A stretch of DNA of 56,032 nt from an uncultured Flavobacteriales bacterium (GTDB lineage Bacteria > Bacteroidota > Bacteroidia > Flavobacteriales_G > Salibacteraceae), in contig CAJXNO010000017.1 in the NCBI GenBank assembly GCA_913057205.1, forward strand, positions 1-56,032. Reading direction: 5' to 3'. The notes under the pieces were generated by a model. The model made no database searches, was not told the DNA's origin, and saw only the letters and a list, made by a program, of their open reading frames with translations. Positions within the stretch are counted from its first letter, which is position 1, and the number at the start of each line of letters is the position of its first letter. Below are positions 9,600-17,722 of the stretch, in pieces. A program made the position numbers and the translations under genes.

Positions 9600-10772
9600 T
9601 CACTTTCGCTTAAATAGCAACAAACCGAAGCGGATCGGAAAGTCGATCACGAGATGCAGTAAGCCGGGCACCGGGTCACGCTTGTCATAGAAGGCATTTT
9701 CCTCTGCGGTTTTGCTGTCTCGGAGCAGCTCCTTGAGGCTCAATTGATCGTTGAGTAGGAAGTTATGAACGAAATCCTCCAGAAAGAAATGCCAGAAGAT
9801 GCCATTCTTCTTGTTCGCAACCACTCTATCAGGATAGCGGTCATAGGCCGCATCCAGCACTAACTTAGGGAGGTCTACTCCGGCAGGCTGCGAGAGTCCA
9901 TGCCAGCTCCAAGAGCGAGGATTCATCTCTATGATATAGAGTTCGCCTTGGTACTGCTTAAACTCGATTTGAGCAATCCCTGTGAACCCGAGCGATTCTA
10001 CAACTTTAGTACTGTAAGCTACCAGCTTATCATTAGGAACAGCCTCTGCCCAGGCAGCCTGTCCAGCCATCGGCGGGAACTGCCTCACCTTCTTACCGGT
10101 AAAGCACCCCAGCATCCTGCCTTTGTAGGCAGCTACACCGCCGGTATAGAGTTCACTGTCGCCTCCCGGAATGAACTGTTGAATGATAACCTCAATACCA
10201 TCGCGCTGCACTTCCTCCACGAAGGCTTTACCTTCCTGAGGAGTATGACAAATCTTAAGCCGGAAGACCTCCACGGCAATATTCTCCAAAGACCTCCGCT
10301 CGTCTGGCTTGAAAATGATCGGATACTCCACCTGATCGCTGAGGACGTCTTCCATGCGGTAGCGTTGAGGCTGAGGGATACCAATCTTACTACAGAACCC
10401 TGAGAAATTGACCTTATTGGCGATTTGATCCAACATAACCTCTTGCGTCTCAAACAATGGCTCGTAAACCATACCCAATTCATCCCAATGGGTAGATAAG
10501 GTTCGAACATACTCATCGTTCACGGGTAAAATGAAGGTACGTTGCTCCTTACCGTGCCTATCAGCAATCTTGAGTAGTGCTTTTACGAATCCTTGACGGT
10601 TCAAATGCGGACGGGGAACCACGTAGCGATGGTCTACATGTTTCGAGTAGAGTGCCGCCTTTCGCCAAACATGATCAACGGCTACAACGGTGGCACCGGC
10701 TCGACCAAAAGAACGAATCGCAGCTAGACCGTTCCGGTTGCAATCGATAACTACTACAACTGGCTTTTCCAT
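9600..10772 (-). CDS. ATP-grasp domain ligase (COG3919-like)
   Basis: A 390-residue ATP-grasp enzyme. The N-terminal pre-grasp domain begins VVVVIDCNRNGLAAIRSFGR, followed by central ATP-binding elements (YPIIFKPDERRS, VIIQQFIPGGDSELYTGG) and the metal-binding IEFKQYQGELYIIEMNPR with the E-x-N motif near residue 280. ATP-grasp enzymes activate a carboxylate as acyl-phosphate and couple it to an amine or thiol. Homologues of this type occur in surface-polysaccharide loci, where their substrates are mostly unknown. It overlaps the upstream phosphatase gene by 19 bp and is third in a comA-phosphatase-ligase unit. I therefore propose that it couples a ComA-derived carboxylate (sulfolactate) to an amino group; this is an inference. 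Confidence 0.85.
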   Translation of the reverse strand: MEKPVVVVIDCNRNGLAAIRSFGRAGATVVAVDHVWRKAALYSKHVDHRYVVPRPHLNRQGFVKALLKIADRHGKEQRTFILPVNDEYVRTLSTHWDELGMVYEPLFETQEVMLDQIANKVNFSGFCSKIGIPQPQRYRMEDVLSDQVEYPIIFKPDERRSLENIAVEVFRLKICHTPQEGKAFVEEVQRDGIEVIIQQFIPGGDSELYTGGVAAYKGRMLGCFTGKKVRQFPPMAGQAAWAEAVPNDKLVAYSTKVVESLGFTGIAQIEFKQYQGELYIIEMNPRSWSWHGLSQPAGVDLPKLVLDAAYDRYPDRVVANKKNGIFWHFFLEDFVHNFLLNDQLSLKELLRDSKTAEENAFYDKRDPVPGLLHLVIDFPIRFGLLLFKRK

Positions 10773-11293
10773 TCGAGGATCATTCGTTCACCATTACCAA
10801 ACTCCATCCGATTCATGGAATCCAGCGAACCATGGTTGATAAATGCATTTAGCGCTCGTACATAAGCTCCATGACTGATTAAAAGCACTTGATCTACCCC
10901 CCCGTAATGTGCGAGAAATGACTTAATACGTACCTCTAAACGAATCAATTCTGGACCTAACACCGTACTCAATGGATCTGCCTGCCACTTTCCGTTCATC
11001 TCTGCCAACATATCCGCTTTCGGTTGTCCTTCGTATTGCATGAAACTCATTTCTGTCACACGTTCGTCCACGATAAAGTCTTGGTAACCTAGAAGCTCGG
11101 CTGTCTGAACGGCTCTTTTCATCGGACTAACAACTACTTGATCGAAAGAAGCTTCCGCTAGTTGCTCCTTGAGCCTGAGAGCGATACGTTCATTCTCTGC
11201 ATCTTCTTGCAGTAAGGCAATATCCGTATTCCCTTGAAGCAGGCCTCTACGGTTCCAAGGAGTGATCAGATGGCGAATTGCATGGATGGTCAT
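10754..11293 (-). CDS. Histidine phosphatase family protein
   Basis: A 179-residue member of the phosphoglycerate mutase/histidine phosphatase superfamily. The phospho-accepting site is IRHLITPWN near residue 6, where the usual RHG is RHL. Other conserved parts are VVVSPMKRAVQTAELL, VTEMSFMQYEG (acid region) and the second catalytic histidine in LLISHGAYVRALN. These enzymes remove phosphate from small metabolites through a phosphohistidine intermediate. It overlaps comA by 4 bp and the ATP-grasp gene by 19 bp, so the three are almost certainly one operon. It could replace ComB by dephosphorylating phosphosulfolactate; this is an inference from context. Confidence 0.85.
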   Translation of the reverse strand: MTIHAIRHLITPWNRRGLLQGNTDIALLQEDAENERIALRLKEQLAEASFDQVVVSPMKRAVQTAELLGYQDFIVDERVTEMSFMQYEGQPKADMLAEMNGKWQADPLSTVLGPELIRLEVRIKSFLAHYGGVDQVLLISHGAYVRALNAFINHGSLDSMNRMEFGNGERMILEWKSQL

Positions 11294-12033
11294 CCTTCCA
11301 AATGAAAGGTCTCGCTGCGTAATCCATTTCGCTGTGCTTCCAATAACGCGAGGTCAAGCGGATTCACATTCCCAAGATTAACATTGGCACCAACCATATT
11401 GATGAACATCATTTGAACAGAAGTAGACGGAGCTTCGAAGATGAGTCGATCTACATCGGTCTGCTTCATGATATCACTAACCAATCCGGTTCGCATCTCT
11501 CCACTCGGACGATAGATACCAGCCGTTCCGCTGTCTCGACCCTCCGTGATCACATACTCAGCGCCCGCATCCATCAACATGGATATCTCTCGGATCCAAT
11601 CAGATGGTGGCATGATCTTATCCTTATCCTTAGACCCTACTTCAGAGAGTACAGTAAAATCTTTACTAAGCTCTTCCACCAGCCTACATCGCTCATCGAT
11701 ACCAATATCAATGGTGCCACATGATACCTCCAACATAGAGATGTTATTCTGCTGTAAAAAGGTCAAGAAATCGTCAAGCTTTCCTTGGTGGTAGAATTTT
11801 TCAAATAATGTCCCACCGAAGTAGACAGTAACGTTATGAGACTGGTAGAGTGATACCTTTTCTTGAAGATTCGGCAGAATGTAGGCCACGCCAACACCCA
11901 GCTTAGCGATATCAAGAAAATCGCTGTAATCAGCAAGGATCGGTTTCAGTTCGCCTACGCTAAGTCGAGTATCATTCACGGAAGTTATTCCGGTTCTTCG
12001 GGGCTTTTTTGTTCGGGTTGGTAGGTTCAGCAT
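11290..12033 (-). CDS. comA: Phosphosulfolactate synthase (ComA family)
   Basis: The ATG at 12033 gives 247 residues, close to the size of archaeal ComA; an open frame continues upstream to 12105 but adds an atypical hydrophobic leader. Family motifs are seen in order: LDIAKLGVGVAYIL, YFGGTLFEKF, LEVSCGTIDI, VLSEVGSKD, VITEGRDSGTAGIY, LIFEAPSTSVQ and ANVNLGNV. ComA adds sulfite to phosphoenolpyruvate to give (2R)-phospho-3-sulfolactate, a step known from coenzyme M synthesis and from sulfolactate formation in some bacteria. A copy between a polysaccharide polymerase gene and a phosphatase/ligase pair is unexpected and points to a sulfonated product of this locus. Function in this setting is inferred. 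Confidence 0.88.
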   Translation of the reverse strand: MLNLPTRTKKPRRTGITSVNDTRLSVGELKPILADYSDFLDIAKLGVGVAYILPNLQEKVSLYQSHNVTVYFGGTLFEKFYHQGKLDDFLTFLQQNNISMLEVSCGTIDIGIDERCRLVEELSKDFTVLSEVGSKDKDKIMPPSDWIREISMLMDAGAEYVITEGRDSGTAGIYRPSGEMRTGLVSDIMKQTDVDRLIFEAPSTSVQMMFINMVGANVNLGNVNPLDLALLEAQRNGLRSETFHLEG

Positions 12034-12124
12034 AACATGAAAATATCGACAAAGATCGGTGAAAAGTGCCCAAACCCTTAAGAAGTAAGGCAGAGTTCCA
12101 AACAATTACTGTTTGATTCTTGGC

Positions 12125-13429
12125 TCAATGCTCGATGTAACGGTCATCACGAAGATTCGGGTATAAAAACAGGAGCAGCACAGAAAGAGCGAGTCCATGC
12201 GTGATCAATGCAACAATAAACCCGGTATTGATGAAGGTATGAGCAGAAATGAAGATCAAAGGCAAAGCAATCAGCAAGTCCTTTTTACGGGATAACCAAT
12301 CAGCCACCGCATAGAACAGGGAAAGAAACAAAGTAGCAACTGGATAAGCCGCAAACCCAATATTCGCGAATGCATCGGCAAATACATTTCCATTCGCATA
12401 GTTGCCTTCATTGAAGGAGAAGTAGTTATCACCGATAATGTAAGGAAGGTTCTTTTCATATGGGCTGTTTAGGAAAAACTTAAACGGGATATTCTGTGAG
12501 AAGTGATTCAGCTCATGGGTGCTGAAGAAATCACAATAATGGTAGTATATCTGGCTTGGCAATAGGAGTCCCCTACGAATCAAAATCGACGAAAATGGAG
12601 AAAAGTCAAGTCCGAGCATTCGATCATAAACGAATCCCACGGAAATCACCAAGACCATGAGCGTGGCAAAAGCCAACAAAAAACGCTCCCGCACAAAGTA
12701 AAAAGTCAAGTAGATCGCTAAAGTAAATGGCCCTAGCAATAGCGCGCCCTTGTGGCCGCCAAGTGAAAAAAGGTAAAGGGTTAAGGTCAAACTCAGTCCA
12801 AAGAGCAAGATATTTCGGTAACGTAATGCAGTAATCATCAACAATACATTGATCGCATGCACAAACCAATCAAAGAAATACTTCTCGATTCGTCCTGCAT
12901 TCGCATGAAATACCTCGCGCTGGTCATAGACGGTTGCTACAGTCGGGAGAGACAACTTGAATCCAAAGCTTGATATCAGTCCTATAACTAAAAGTGCAAC
13001 AAGGCCTCCAAAAATGAAAATGAATGCTCTTCGATTAAGCGCAACAAACCTGAGCCCCTTGCTCAGGCTTAATACGTCTCGCAAAAACGGTGTTGTGAGG
13101 AAAGCGGCAAGAAGTCCGAAAAAGAAAACGACTTGATGTCCCTCATTCAATTCAGCATAAACGGATGCTGGTACCATACAGAACAAAAAGAGAAAGCCAT
13201 GCAGTGCTGTACTTGCCTTTTTGACCTGAACCGGGGTAAAAAAGGCCACCGTCAGTAAAGAGAGCCAAATCAAGAAGCGGTCACCAGCCATTCGAGGATT
13301 CAAGATCAGGCCATAGTAATCGAAATAGTTGCTAAGCTGTACATAGAAGCCGTTAAGCAACAGCTTATAAAGCGTCACAAGCAAGACAAAAAATATCCGA
13401 AACCGTATATCGGTAGCCTTCAGGAGCAC
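12125..13429 (-). CDS. Polysaccharide polymerase-like integral membrane protein (Wzy-like)
   Basis: A 434-residue protein with about ten to twelve hydrophobic segments and a larger extracytoplasmic loop in the C-terminal third (around residues 290-360, including DNYFSFNEGNYANGNVFADA). Size, topology and position beside Wzx- and Wzz-type genes fit a Wzy O-antigen/exopolysaccharide polymerase, which joins repeat units in the periplasm. Wzy sequences diverge so much that the assignment rests on topology and context, not on a diagnostic motif. comA follows in the same direction after about 90 bp. The 69-bp gap to the plus-strand wzz-like gene is a divergent promoter region. Confidence 0.7.
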   Translation of the reverse strand: MLLKATDIRFRIFFVLLVTLYKLLLNGFYVQLSNYFDYYGLILNPRMAGDRFLIWLSLLTVAFFTPVQVKKASTALHGFLFLFCMVPASVYAELNEGHQVVFFFGLLAAFLTTPFLRDVLSLSKGLRFVALNRRAFIFIFGGLVALLVIGLISSFGFKLSLPTVATVYDQREVFHANAGRIEKYFFDWFVHAINVLLMITALRYRNILLFGLSLTLTLYLFSLGGHKGALLLGPFTLAIYLTFYFVRERFLLAFATLMVLVISVGFVYDRMLGLDFSPFSSILIRRGLLLPSQIYYHYCDFFSTHELNHFSQNIPFKFFLNSPYEKNLPYIIGDNYFSFNEGNYANGNVFADAFANIGFAAYPVATLFLSLFYAVADWLSRKKDLLIALPLIFISAHTFINTGFIVALITHGLALSVLLLFLYPNLRDDRYIEH

Positions 13430-13498
13430 GCTGGCAATATTATTAAAATGTCCCCTCTATTGTGCGCATTCAATACTTTAGCACCCTAAGTTTTTTAT

Positions 13499-14269
13499 AT
13501 GAGCACCTCTGACAACATTAACCTAAAAGATATCCTGAGCTTTATTTTCGGTAAGAAGCTATTGATTCTCGGGTTTGCTATGGTCGTTGCACTTGCAACG
13601 TGGATCTATGGAACGAATACCACCCCTTATTACGAACAAAGCTTTTCCGTCTACAGCACCTTATTAACTAGCAAAGAAATCGGTCCATTTCTGGATAGCT
13701 TTGAGGAAGTGGTAAACACACCATCAAAGTACAACAACAAAGAAGATCAGTATCTATCGGATGAGGCCAACTACGCACTCTCCAAGCTGAGCTTTGGTTC
13801 ATTGAGTTTTGATCAAGGTTTTTTCTCTTGTTCAGTAAAGCTGGTTACTTATGATCCCAGCTATACAGAAGAAATTGTGCAAGGCTTAGTTCAATACTTG
13901 AATGATAACCCCTACTTACAAAAACGTTTTGACTTGAAAGAGGAAGAGCTCAAATACCTCATCGCTGAAAGCGCATCAGAAATTGAAGAATTGAAAGTGT
14001 TCAAGCAAGTGCATTTAGACGACAATACTTCAAAAGCTCGTGTGGTGAACTACCCTATCAACCTAAATTCGGAATTGCTTCTCCTACAAGAGAGCTATGC
14101 TAGATATAAGCAACAATTGGAATTACTGGAGCTGATTCAAGTATTGGATTCCCCTGTAACGCCAATTGTACCTAGCGGTCCTAATCCTACACAGAACACT
14201 ATTCTTGCTTTCATTGGGGCTTGTTTGTTCGGCGTATTCCTAGCGTTCGCCTACAAACTCTTCTTCTAG
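13499..14269 (+). CDS. Wzz-like chain-length determinant protein
   Basis: A 256-residue protein with one membrane helix near each end (KKLLILGFAMVVALATWIYG near residue 15; NTILAFIGACLFGVFLAFAY near residue 232). Between them is a periplasmic region with helical, coiled-coil-like character (KEEELKYLIAESASEIEELK). A conserved proline-rich patch (LDSPVTPIVPSGPN) precedes the second helix. This is the layout of Wzz/PCP proteins, which control polymer length with Wzy. It is shorter than many Wzz proteins and has no kinase domain. It is divergent from wzy and ends about 10 bp from a convergent broken epimerase. Confidence 0.72.
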   Translation: MSTSDNINLKDILSFIFGKKLLILGFAMVVALATWIYGTNTTPYYEQSFSVYSTLLTSKEIGPFLDSFEEVVNTPSKYNNKEDQYLSDEANYALSKLSFGSLSFDQGFFSCSVKLVTYDPSYTEEIVQGLVQYLNDNPYLQKRFDLKEEELKYLIAESASEIEELKVFKQVHLDDNTSKARVVNYPINLNSELLLLQESYARYKQQLELLELIQVLDSPVTPIVPSGPNPTQNTILAFIGACLFGVFLAFAYKLFF

Positions 14270-14279
14270 CGCAGCACTC

Positions 14280-15214
14280 TTTATTCAACCGCCCCCAATA
14301 CCACTCTAAGGTCTCCGCCTTGACAAGGGAGACCAGGCTGTGACGAACATCACCTACGCGTTCTGGACCGTAGTTGATCTCAACCTCTGCGATCTTCGGA
14401 TCGAAGGCCGAGAGCTGCGCTTGAAGCAACTCTACCAATTCATTCAAATTGGTGCTCTTACCTTACGCTACGTTGTACACTTCGTTCGTGGCCACTGGAT
14501 TGGTCGTAAGCAAAGCGATGTGGTTCGCGTGGATCACATTCTTGATGTACGTGAAATCCCTCGACTGTGTGCCGTCGCCATGTATGGTCGGAGATTCATG
14601 TGCAATGAAGTGCTGAATGAAACGAGGAACCGCTGCGGCATACGCCCCCTGCGGGTCTTGGCGTCTTCCGAAGACATTGAAATACCGCAGACCGATGGTC
14701 TCCATTTCATAAATGGTCGCCAAAAACTTTGGCGTACATCTCGTTGACCGATTTACTGACCGCATACGGCAACAACGGCTTGCCGATTTTGGCCTCCACC
14801 TTTGGGAGGCGCTGCTCATCGCCGTAAACACTGCTGCTGGTGGCGTAAAGGAAGCGTTTCACTCCCTCCTCTTTCGCTGCTTGAAGCATATTGAGGAAGC
14901 CTCCAACGTTCACCGCATTGGTAGCCACACGGTCTTCAATGGACCGCGGAACCGACCCCAGTGCTGCCTGGTGAAGAACGTAGTCCCCCCCTGCACGGCT
15001 GCTTTACAGGCTTCCTTGTCGCAGATATCACCTTCAATGAAGGTGAAGTGTTTGTGTTGGGCAAAGCCCCTGAAGTTCTCTTGGAAGCCGGTGCTAAAGT
15101 TATCCAATCCCACCACCTCATTGTCATACCCAAGAGGTTTTCCACCAAATTTGAGCCGATGAAACCAGCGGCTCCGGTAACGAGAATGCGTTTTCCTGTT
15201 ACAATCCGCTCCAT
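14280..15214 (-). pseudogene. Frameshifted UDP-sugar 4-epimerase (WbpP/Gne-like SDR)
   Basis: Pieces of one extended-SDR epimerase are spread over several minus-strand frames. They are [20 protein letters not shown] from 15214, then [18 protein letters not shown], then [19 protein letters not shown] with SSSVYGDE, then METIGLRYFNVFGRRQDPQG, and last LNELVELL with ERVGDVRHSL. I count a 1-nt loss near 15128 at a G run, a 1-nt loss in a G run near 14990, an extra C near 14716, and an in-frame TAA near 14464 after VYNVA. The C-terminus also looks shortened. Intact relatives interconvert UDP-GlcNAc/GlcNAcA and the galacto epimers. Three lesions lie in short homopolymers, so sequencing error must be excluded, but the TAA is a substitution. 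Confidence 0.78.
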
Positions 15215-15223
15215 TCGCTCGGG

Positions 15224-16762
15224 TTATCGGGCGATGGACGTAGCGCGTGTCTCACGGATCACGGTCACCTTCACCTGACCAGGATAGGTCATCTCGTCTT
15301 GAATCTTCTCAGAGATCTGAAACGCCAATGAACTTGCTTCTTCATCCTTCACCTTCTCGCTTGATACGATCACACGTAACTCACGACCAGCTTGGATCGC
15401 AAAGGATTTCTCTACACCAGGATAAGATAGTGGAATACGCTCAAGGTCTTTGATACGCTGGATATAAGACTCCATGATCTCACGTCGAGCACCAGGTCGA
15501 GCACCGCTCACGGCATCACACACCTGAACAATCGGAGAGATCAAGTTGGTCATCTCGATCTCATCGTGGTGCGCACCGATGGCATTGCATACATCCGGCT
15601 TCTCGTTGTATTTCTCGGCCAACTTCATTCCTAGGATGGCGTGTGGCAATTCACTCTCCTCATCCGGCACTTTTCCAATGTCGTGCAAAAGTCCGGCGCG
15701 TTTGGCCACCTTCGGATTCAATCCAAGCTCAGCTGCCATGGTAGCACAGAGGTTGGCTACTTCCCTGCTGTGTTGGAGTAAGTTCTGACCGTAGCTGGAG
15801 CGGTATTTCATGCGACCAACCATCTTGATCAACTCCGGATGCAGCCCGTGAATATTCAAATCGATGCACGTGCGCTTACCCACTTCAACGATCTCTTCGT
15901 TCAAGCGTTTTTCGGTCTTGGCCACTACCTCTTCGATTCGAGCTGGGTGAATACGTCCGTCCGTCACCAACTGGTGCAGGGATAAACGCGCCACTTCTCG
16001 TCTTACCGGGTCAAAACAGCTTAAGATGATGGCTTCTGGGGTATCATCAACGATGATCTCCACCCCGGTTGCTGCTTCCAGCGCTCGGATGTTTCTACCT
16101 TCTCTACCGATGATGCGGCCCTTCAACTCATCGCTCTCAATGTTGAATACAGACACGGAGTTTTCTACTGCTTGCTCGGTGGCTACACGCTGGATCGTTT
16201 CGATTACGATCTTCTTAGCATCACGGCTCGCATTGATCTTCGCCTCATCAACGATCTCTTTCATGCGACCCATCGCTTCGGTCTTTGCCTCGTTGATCAA
16301 GGCTTCCTTCAGCTGCTCTTTGGCCTCGTCTGCGGATAGTCCAGAAAGACTTTCCAGCTGTCTGACCTGCTTCGCGTGAAGGGCATCTAATTCGCTTTGC
16401 TTCTTTTCTACTACCTCCAGCTGACGCTCCAGGTTGGCTTTTGTATCATCCAAGCTTTGCTCCTTACGTTTGGTATCACCCAAGCGTTGGTTGAGGGTAT
16501 TTTCCTTTTGCTTGATGCGGTTATGAGCTTCGTTGATCTTGTTGTCTTTCTCCTTGATCACCTTCTCATGCTCCTCTTTCAATTGAAGGAACTTCTCTTT
16601 CGCCTGCATCAATTTTTCTTTCTTGATGATCTCCGCATCTTTTTGCGCCTCATCAAGGATCGCTTTACGCTGGGCTGCCATGGCCGACTTCTGCACCACG
16701 AACATCACGCCCGCACCTGCCACCAAACCCACCACGATCCACACGATTGTCATTACATCCAT
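15224..16762 (-). CDS. rny: Ribonuclease Y
   Basis: From the ATG at 16762 ([18 protein letters not shown]) the protein is 512 residues, the usual RNase Y size; an open frame runs 57 nt further upstream but adds an atypical leader. Domains in order are one N-terminal membrane helix, a long charged coiled coil (about residues 30-190), a KH RNA-binding domain ([20 protein letters not shown]) and an HD phosphohydrolase domain ([23 protein letters not shown]). RNase Y is a membrane-anchored endoribonuclease that starts mRNA decay. It lies downstream of zapA and a probable 6S RNA on the same strand. Confidence 0.96.
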   Translation of the reverse strand: MDVMTIVWIVVGLVAGAGVMFVVQKSAMAAQRKAILDEAQKDAEIIKKEKLMQAKEKFLQLKEEHEKVIKEKDNKINEAHNRIKQKENTLNQRLGDTKRKEQSLDDTKANLERQLEVVEKKQSELDALHAKQVRQLESLSGLSADEAKEQLKEALINEAKTEAMGRMKEIVDEAKINASRDAKKIVIETIQRVATEQAVENSVSVFNIESDELKGRIIGREGRNIRALEAATGVEIIVDDTPEAIILSCFDPVRREVARLSLHQLVTDGRIHPARIEEVVAKTEKRLNEEIVEVGKRTCIDLNIHGLHPELIKMVGRMKYRSSYGQNLLQHSREVANLCATMAAELGLNPKVAKRAGLLHDIGKVPDEESELPHAILGMKLAEKYNEKPDVCNAIGAHHDEIEMTNLISPIVQVCDAVSGARPGARREIMESYIQRIKDLERIPLSYPGVEKSFAIQAGRELRVIVSSEKVKDEEASSLAFQISEKIQDEMTYPGQVKVTVIRETRATSIAR

Positions 16763-16824
16763 AATTCTTGTTTTAGCAATAAAAAACCCGCACAAACAGG
16801 GAGTTATTGTAACCTCCAATAAAG

Positions 16825-16985
16825 CTAAAAATCGGAGCTAACCGTTGTGACGCAAACGTCCAGTGTCCTTGTCATCTACAAGGATCCCCCCAACATGTTG
16901 AGGGTAAACAGGCCTGCTTTTGTCACGCACTAAGTTTCGCTCCAGCGAAATAAGTGTTCAGGTTACAAAACATGATGTCTGTGCG
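16825..16985 (-). ncRNA. ssrS: Probable 6S RNA (6S-Flavo-like) between zapA and rny
   Basis: The gap between zapA and rny holds no gene but several nested inverted repeats on the minus strand. They include a hairpin with arms TTTCGC/GCGAAA around a 4-nt loop, flanked by CACT/AGTG (16928-16956); CCTTGT/ACAAGG; a CCCTCAAC/GTTGGGGG stem; and GTGAC/GTCAC elements that could close an outer stem. A long, imperfectly paired rod with a central bulge is the 6S RNA shape, and 6S genes are often next to zapA. I recall a Flavobacteria-specific 6S family at comparable positions. Boundaries are approximate and the family was not confirmed by a covariance search. Confidence 0.55.
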
Positions 16986-17003
16986 GGTAGGTTTTAAAGA
17001 ACG

Positions 17004-17291
17004 TTACTCTGCTGCCAAAGCAAGGTCGATCCGTGTCATCAGATCCTTGAGCTGATTCTCCGTCTTCTCATTCATCACCTCTTCCTTTCCATGTCCTTTT
17101 TCCATGGTCAGCTCCAAAGCGAGCATCGCAAGAAGGTCCAGTTTGTCTTTAACTGCAAAACTGGATTCCAACTCCTTCAAACGCTCATTGATGTAGATGG
17201 CCGCTTTACGAACCTCTTCCTCTTCCTCCCGTTGCACCTGCAAGGGGTAGACGCGGTTCGCAATGTTCACCTTTATGGATAATTCGCTCAT
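17004..17291 (-). CDS. zapA: Cell division protein ZapA
   Basis: A 95-residue protein starting MSELSIKVNIANRVYPLQV. It has the short N-terminal beta region, the central ERLKELESSFAVKDKLDLLA helix and the LALELTMEK segment typical of ZapA. ZapA binds and bundles FtsZ at the division ring in the cytoplasm. The next upstream gene on the same strand ends 7 bp away and encodes a small coiled-coil protein, a pairing common in Bacteroidota. The probable 6S RNA and rny follow downstream. Confidence 0.88.
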   Translation of the reverse strand: MSELSIKVNIANRVYPLQVQREEEEEVRKAAIYINERLKELESSFAVKDKLDLLAMLALELTMEKGHGKEEVMNEKTENQLKDLMTRIDLALAAE

Positions 17292-17298
17292 GAATGAA

Positions 17299-17619
17299 TC
17301 AATCGTTCAACAATGCCAGGCATTTATCAATTTCCCGCACAAGTTGACTGATCCTGCGCTTCGACTCTGTGACCTTTTCTTCGTCACCTTTGATCGCCGA
17401 CGCCATTTTCAGCACCTTGTTCTCTTCTCTTAGTCGTTCCAACTCCACTTCCTTGGCACTCAGCTTGTCAAGCAACTGTGCCTTCTCCTGATTCAATGTT
17501 GCAATCTTACCTTGAGCTGCTCCGTGCGCTTCGATCAGCGCGTCGGCCTTTTGTGTAAGCATTTCAACAGAAGAACTTAAATCTTTCACCTCCAACGATT
17601 TAGAAAAGAGCTCCACCAT
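17299..17619 (-). CDS. Small coiled-coil protein upstream of ZapA
   Basis: A 106-residue protein that is nearly all heptad-like, rich in Lys, Glu and Leu (for example LNQEKAQLLDKLSAKEVELE), with no membrane segment or signal. It lies 7 bp before zapA on the same strand, so the two are translated from one message. The position suggests a division-ring accessory role, perhaps like ZapB, but there is no diagnostic motif and the function is unassigned. It is followed upstream by a 103-bp divergent gap to the M23 peptidase gene. Confidence 0.72.
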   Translation of the reverse strand: MVELFSKSLEVKDLSSSVEMLTQKADALIEAHGAAQGKIATLNQEKAQLLDKLSAKEVELERLREENKVLKMASAIKGDEEKVTESKRRISQLVREIDKCLALLND

Positions 17620-17722
17620 TACTGGCGGATGGCCAAAGATTCGTAAAATTTATGAATGCATTGTTCAAAACCGGAAAAATCTTTAGCCCACAGGCCATTG
17701 TTCAAGACCTACATTCGCAGCC

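Noticed and set aside
14310-14334. 7-bp hairpin GGTCTCC/GGAGACC as a terminator
   Set aside because: It has no T run and lies in the epimerase remnant; likely coincidental.
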